A DNA stretch of 6,798 nucleotides. Source: an uncultured Roseiflexaceae bacterium (GTDB lineage: Bacteria; Chloroflexota; Chloroflexia; Chloroflexales; Roseiflexaceae). Where the stretch lies: contig CAIPUQ010000584.1 of NCBI GenBank assembly GCA_903868295.1, forward strand, positions 1 to 6,798. Direction: 5' to 3'. The notes under the pieces are model-generated. The model was given only the letters and a program-made list of their open reading frames with translations, searched no databases and was not told where the DNA came from. How positions within the stretch are numbered: the first letter of the stretch is position 1; every line of letters begins with the position of its first letter. Shown here piece by piece: positions 5,738 through 6,798 of this stretch. A program made the translations under genes and the position numbers.

Positions 5738-6798
5738 ATGGCAGTGGTAGCAGTAGTCGGCGCTCAATGGGGCGACGAGGGCAAAGGCCATATTATCGAT
5801 ATTTTGGCGGCACGCGCAGCGACCGTCGTCCGCTACGGCGGTGGCAATAATGCAGGACATACCGTGGTTAATCGGCACGGCACATTTAAGCTCAACTTGG
5901 TGCCTGCGGGGATATTCGAACCCAACACCATGAACATCGTCGGCAACGGGACGGTTGTCAATCCAAAGCACTTTATCGGCGAGCTCGACGGGTTGATTGC
6001 CCGTGGTATTGTGGTCGAAAACCTGCGTATCAGTGATCGCGCCCATGTCGTCATGCCCTACCACGTCGAACAGGACCGCCTCGACGAGCTGTTGCGCGGC
6101 GACGCCAAAATCGGCACCACCGGTCGTGGCATTGGCCCGGCCTACGCCGACAAAACGGCCCGGTCGGGTGTGCGGGTCGGGGATCTGCGTGACGCGGTCG
6201 TGTTGCGGCGCGTCTTGACACCAATAGTCGCCACCAAAAACAAACTCTTTGCGGATTTTTATAACGCCCCGACCTATGATTTGGACACATTGGTGGCCGA
6301 ATACGCTGGCTATGGGCAACGGCTGGCGCCGTATATCGGCGACATCTATGGCGTCGTGCAGGCCGCCCTGGCCGCCAAAACGCCCATGTTGCTCGAGGGT
6401 GCCCAGGGGGTCATGTTGGACATCGACCATGGCACCTACCCGTTTGTGACGTCGTCGATGCCGGGGATCGCCGGCGCCTGCCAAGGCGCGGGCATTGCAC
6501 CGCGTGCACTCGATCATGTGATGGGCGTCTACAAGGCGTTCACCAGTCGGGTGGGCTCGGGTCCGTTCCCCAGTGAGGTCGAAGGTGCGACCGCCGAAGC
6601 ACTGCGCCAAATGGGAAAGCCGTGGGCCGAGGTGGGTACCACCACCGGTCGCCTGCGCCGCGTCGGCTGGTTCGACGCCGTTGCTTCACGCTATGCAGCC
6701 CAACTCAACGGCATCGATCGACTGGCGTTGACCAAGTTGGATGTGTTGGACGAGTTGTCAGAAATCAAGATCTGCGTCGGTTACCGCCTCGATGGGGA
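5738..6798 (+). CDS. purA: Adenylosuccinate synthetase PurA, N-terminal part (3' end outside window)
   Basis: Joins IMP and aspartate with GTP to form adenylosuccinate, the first committed step from IMP to AMP, in the cytoplasm. 353 codons are present out of a usual total of about 430, with no frameshift; the C-terminus lies beyond the right edge. Motifs in order: GAQWGDEGKG (residues 8-17), which carries the catalytic base D13; GGGNNAGHT with catalytic H41; IGTTGRGIGPAYADKTAR (125 onward), which contains the second PurA signature; EGAQGVMLDIDHGTYPFVTSS, the switch and IMP-binding region; and TTTGRLRRVGWFDAV with LTKLDVLD near the end, the latter carrying part of the guanine-recognition region. 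Residue 18, usually Lys after GDEGKG, is His, and the stretch after VTSS (MPGIAGACQGAGIAP) is less typical. The start ATG has AAGGA seven bases upstream. It is transcribed divergently from the TerC-family gene. Identification is very secure. Confidence 0.97.
   Translation, partial: MAVVAVVGAQWGDEGKGHIIDILAARAATVVRYGGGNNAGHTVVNRHGTFKLNLVPAGIFEPNTMNIVGNGTVVNPKHFIGELDGLIARGIVVENLRISDRAHVVMPYHVEQDRLDELLRGDAKIGTTGRGIGPAYADKTARSGVRVGDLRDAVVLRRVLTPIVATKNKLFADFYNAPTYDLDTLVAEYAGYGQRLAPYIGDIYGVVQAALAAKTPMLLEGAQGVMLDIDHGTYPFVTSSMPGIAGACQGAGIAPRALDHVMGVYKAFTSRVGSGPFPSEVEGATAEALRQMGKPWAEVGTTTGRLRRVGWFDAVASRYAAQLNGIDRLALTKLDVLDELSEIKICVGYRLDG

Noticed and set aside
5657..6610. 317-codon open frame on the - strand opposite purA and its leader
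   Set aside because: Also in register with purA codons, low-complexity composition, and it runs through the promoter region of purA. The sense frame is an unmistakable PurA.

Overview
The window reads as an ordinary stretch of a moderately GC-rich bacterial chromosome (roughly 58-60 % G+C by eye). It carries five protein-coding genes, all of recognisable families. I see no RNA genes, insertion sequences, CRISPR arrays or phage genes. The taxon cannot be fixed from the sequence. The gene families and the form of the TerC and PurA proteins would fit a member of the Chloroflexota or another deep-branching environmental phylum, but this is low-confidence inference. Leucine is written mainly as TTG, CTG and CTC, while TTA is almost absent.

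Left block, + strand (1-4730). The window opens inside glgB, the glycogen branching enzyme, of which the last 228 residues are present. It is followed by a GH57/DUF3536 protein, a predicted retaining alpha-glucan-active enzyme starting at a GTG, and then, after only 21 bases, by aceB, malate synthase A. No terminator or clear promoter is visible between these three genes, so they are probably cotranscribed. glgB and the GH57 gene fit one alpha-glucan (glycogen) storage function. aceB belongs to the glyoxylate bypass, and its partner isocitrate lyase is not in the window. The block ends in a very strong terminator hairpin at 4744-4778.

Right block (4791-6798). A TerC-family integral membrane protein (predicted Mn2+/metal exporter type) lies on the - strand, convergent with aceB and sharing the terminator region. 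It is divergent from purA (adenylosuccinate synthetase, AMP synthesis), which runs off the right edge after 353 codons. The 113-base gap between terC and purA holds back-to-back -10 elements that overlap each other on opposite strands.

I did not find a convincing previously undescribed system. The points most worth a second look are the uncharacterised GH57/DUF3536 enzyme with its conserved-looking Cys cluster and its linkage to aceB, the overlapping divergent promoters between the TerC gene and purA, and the placement of the only two TTA codons at the very beginnings of aceB and the TerC gene.
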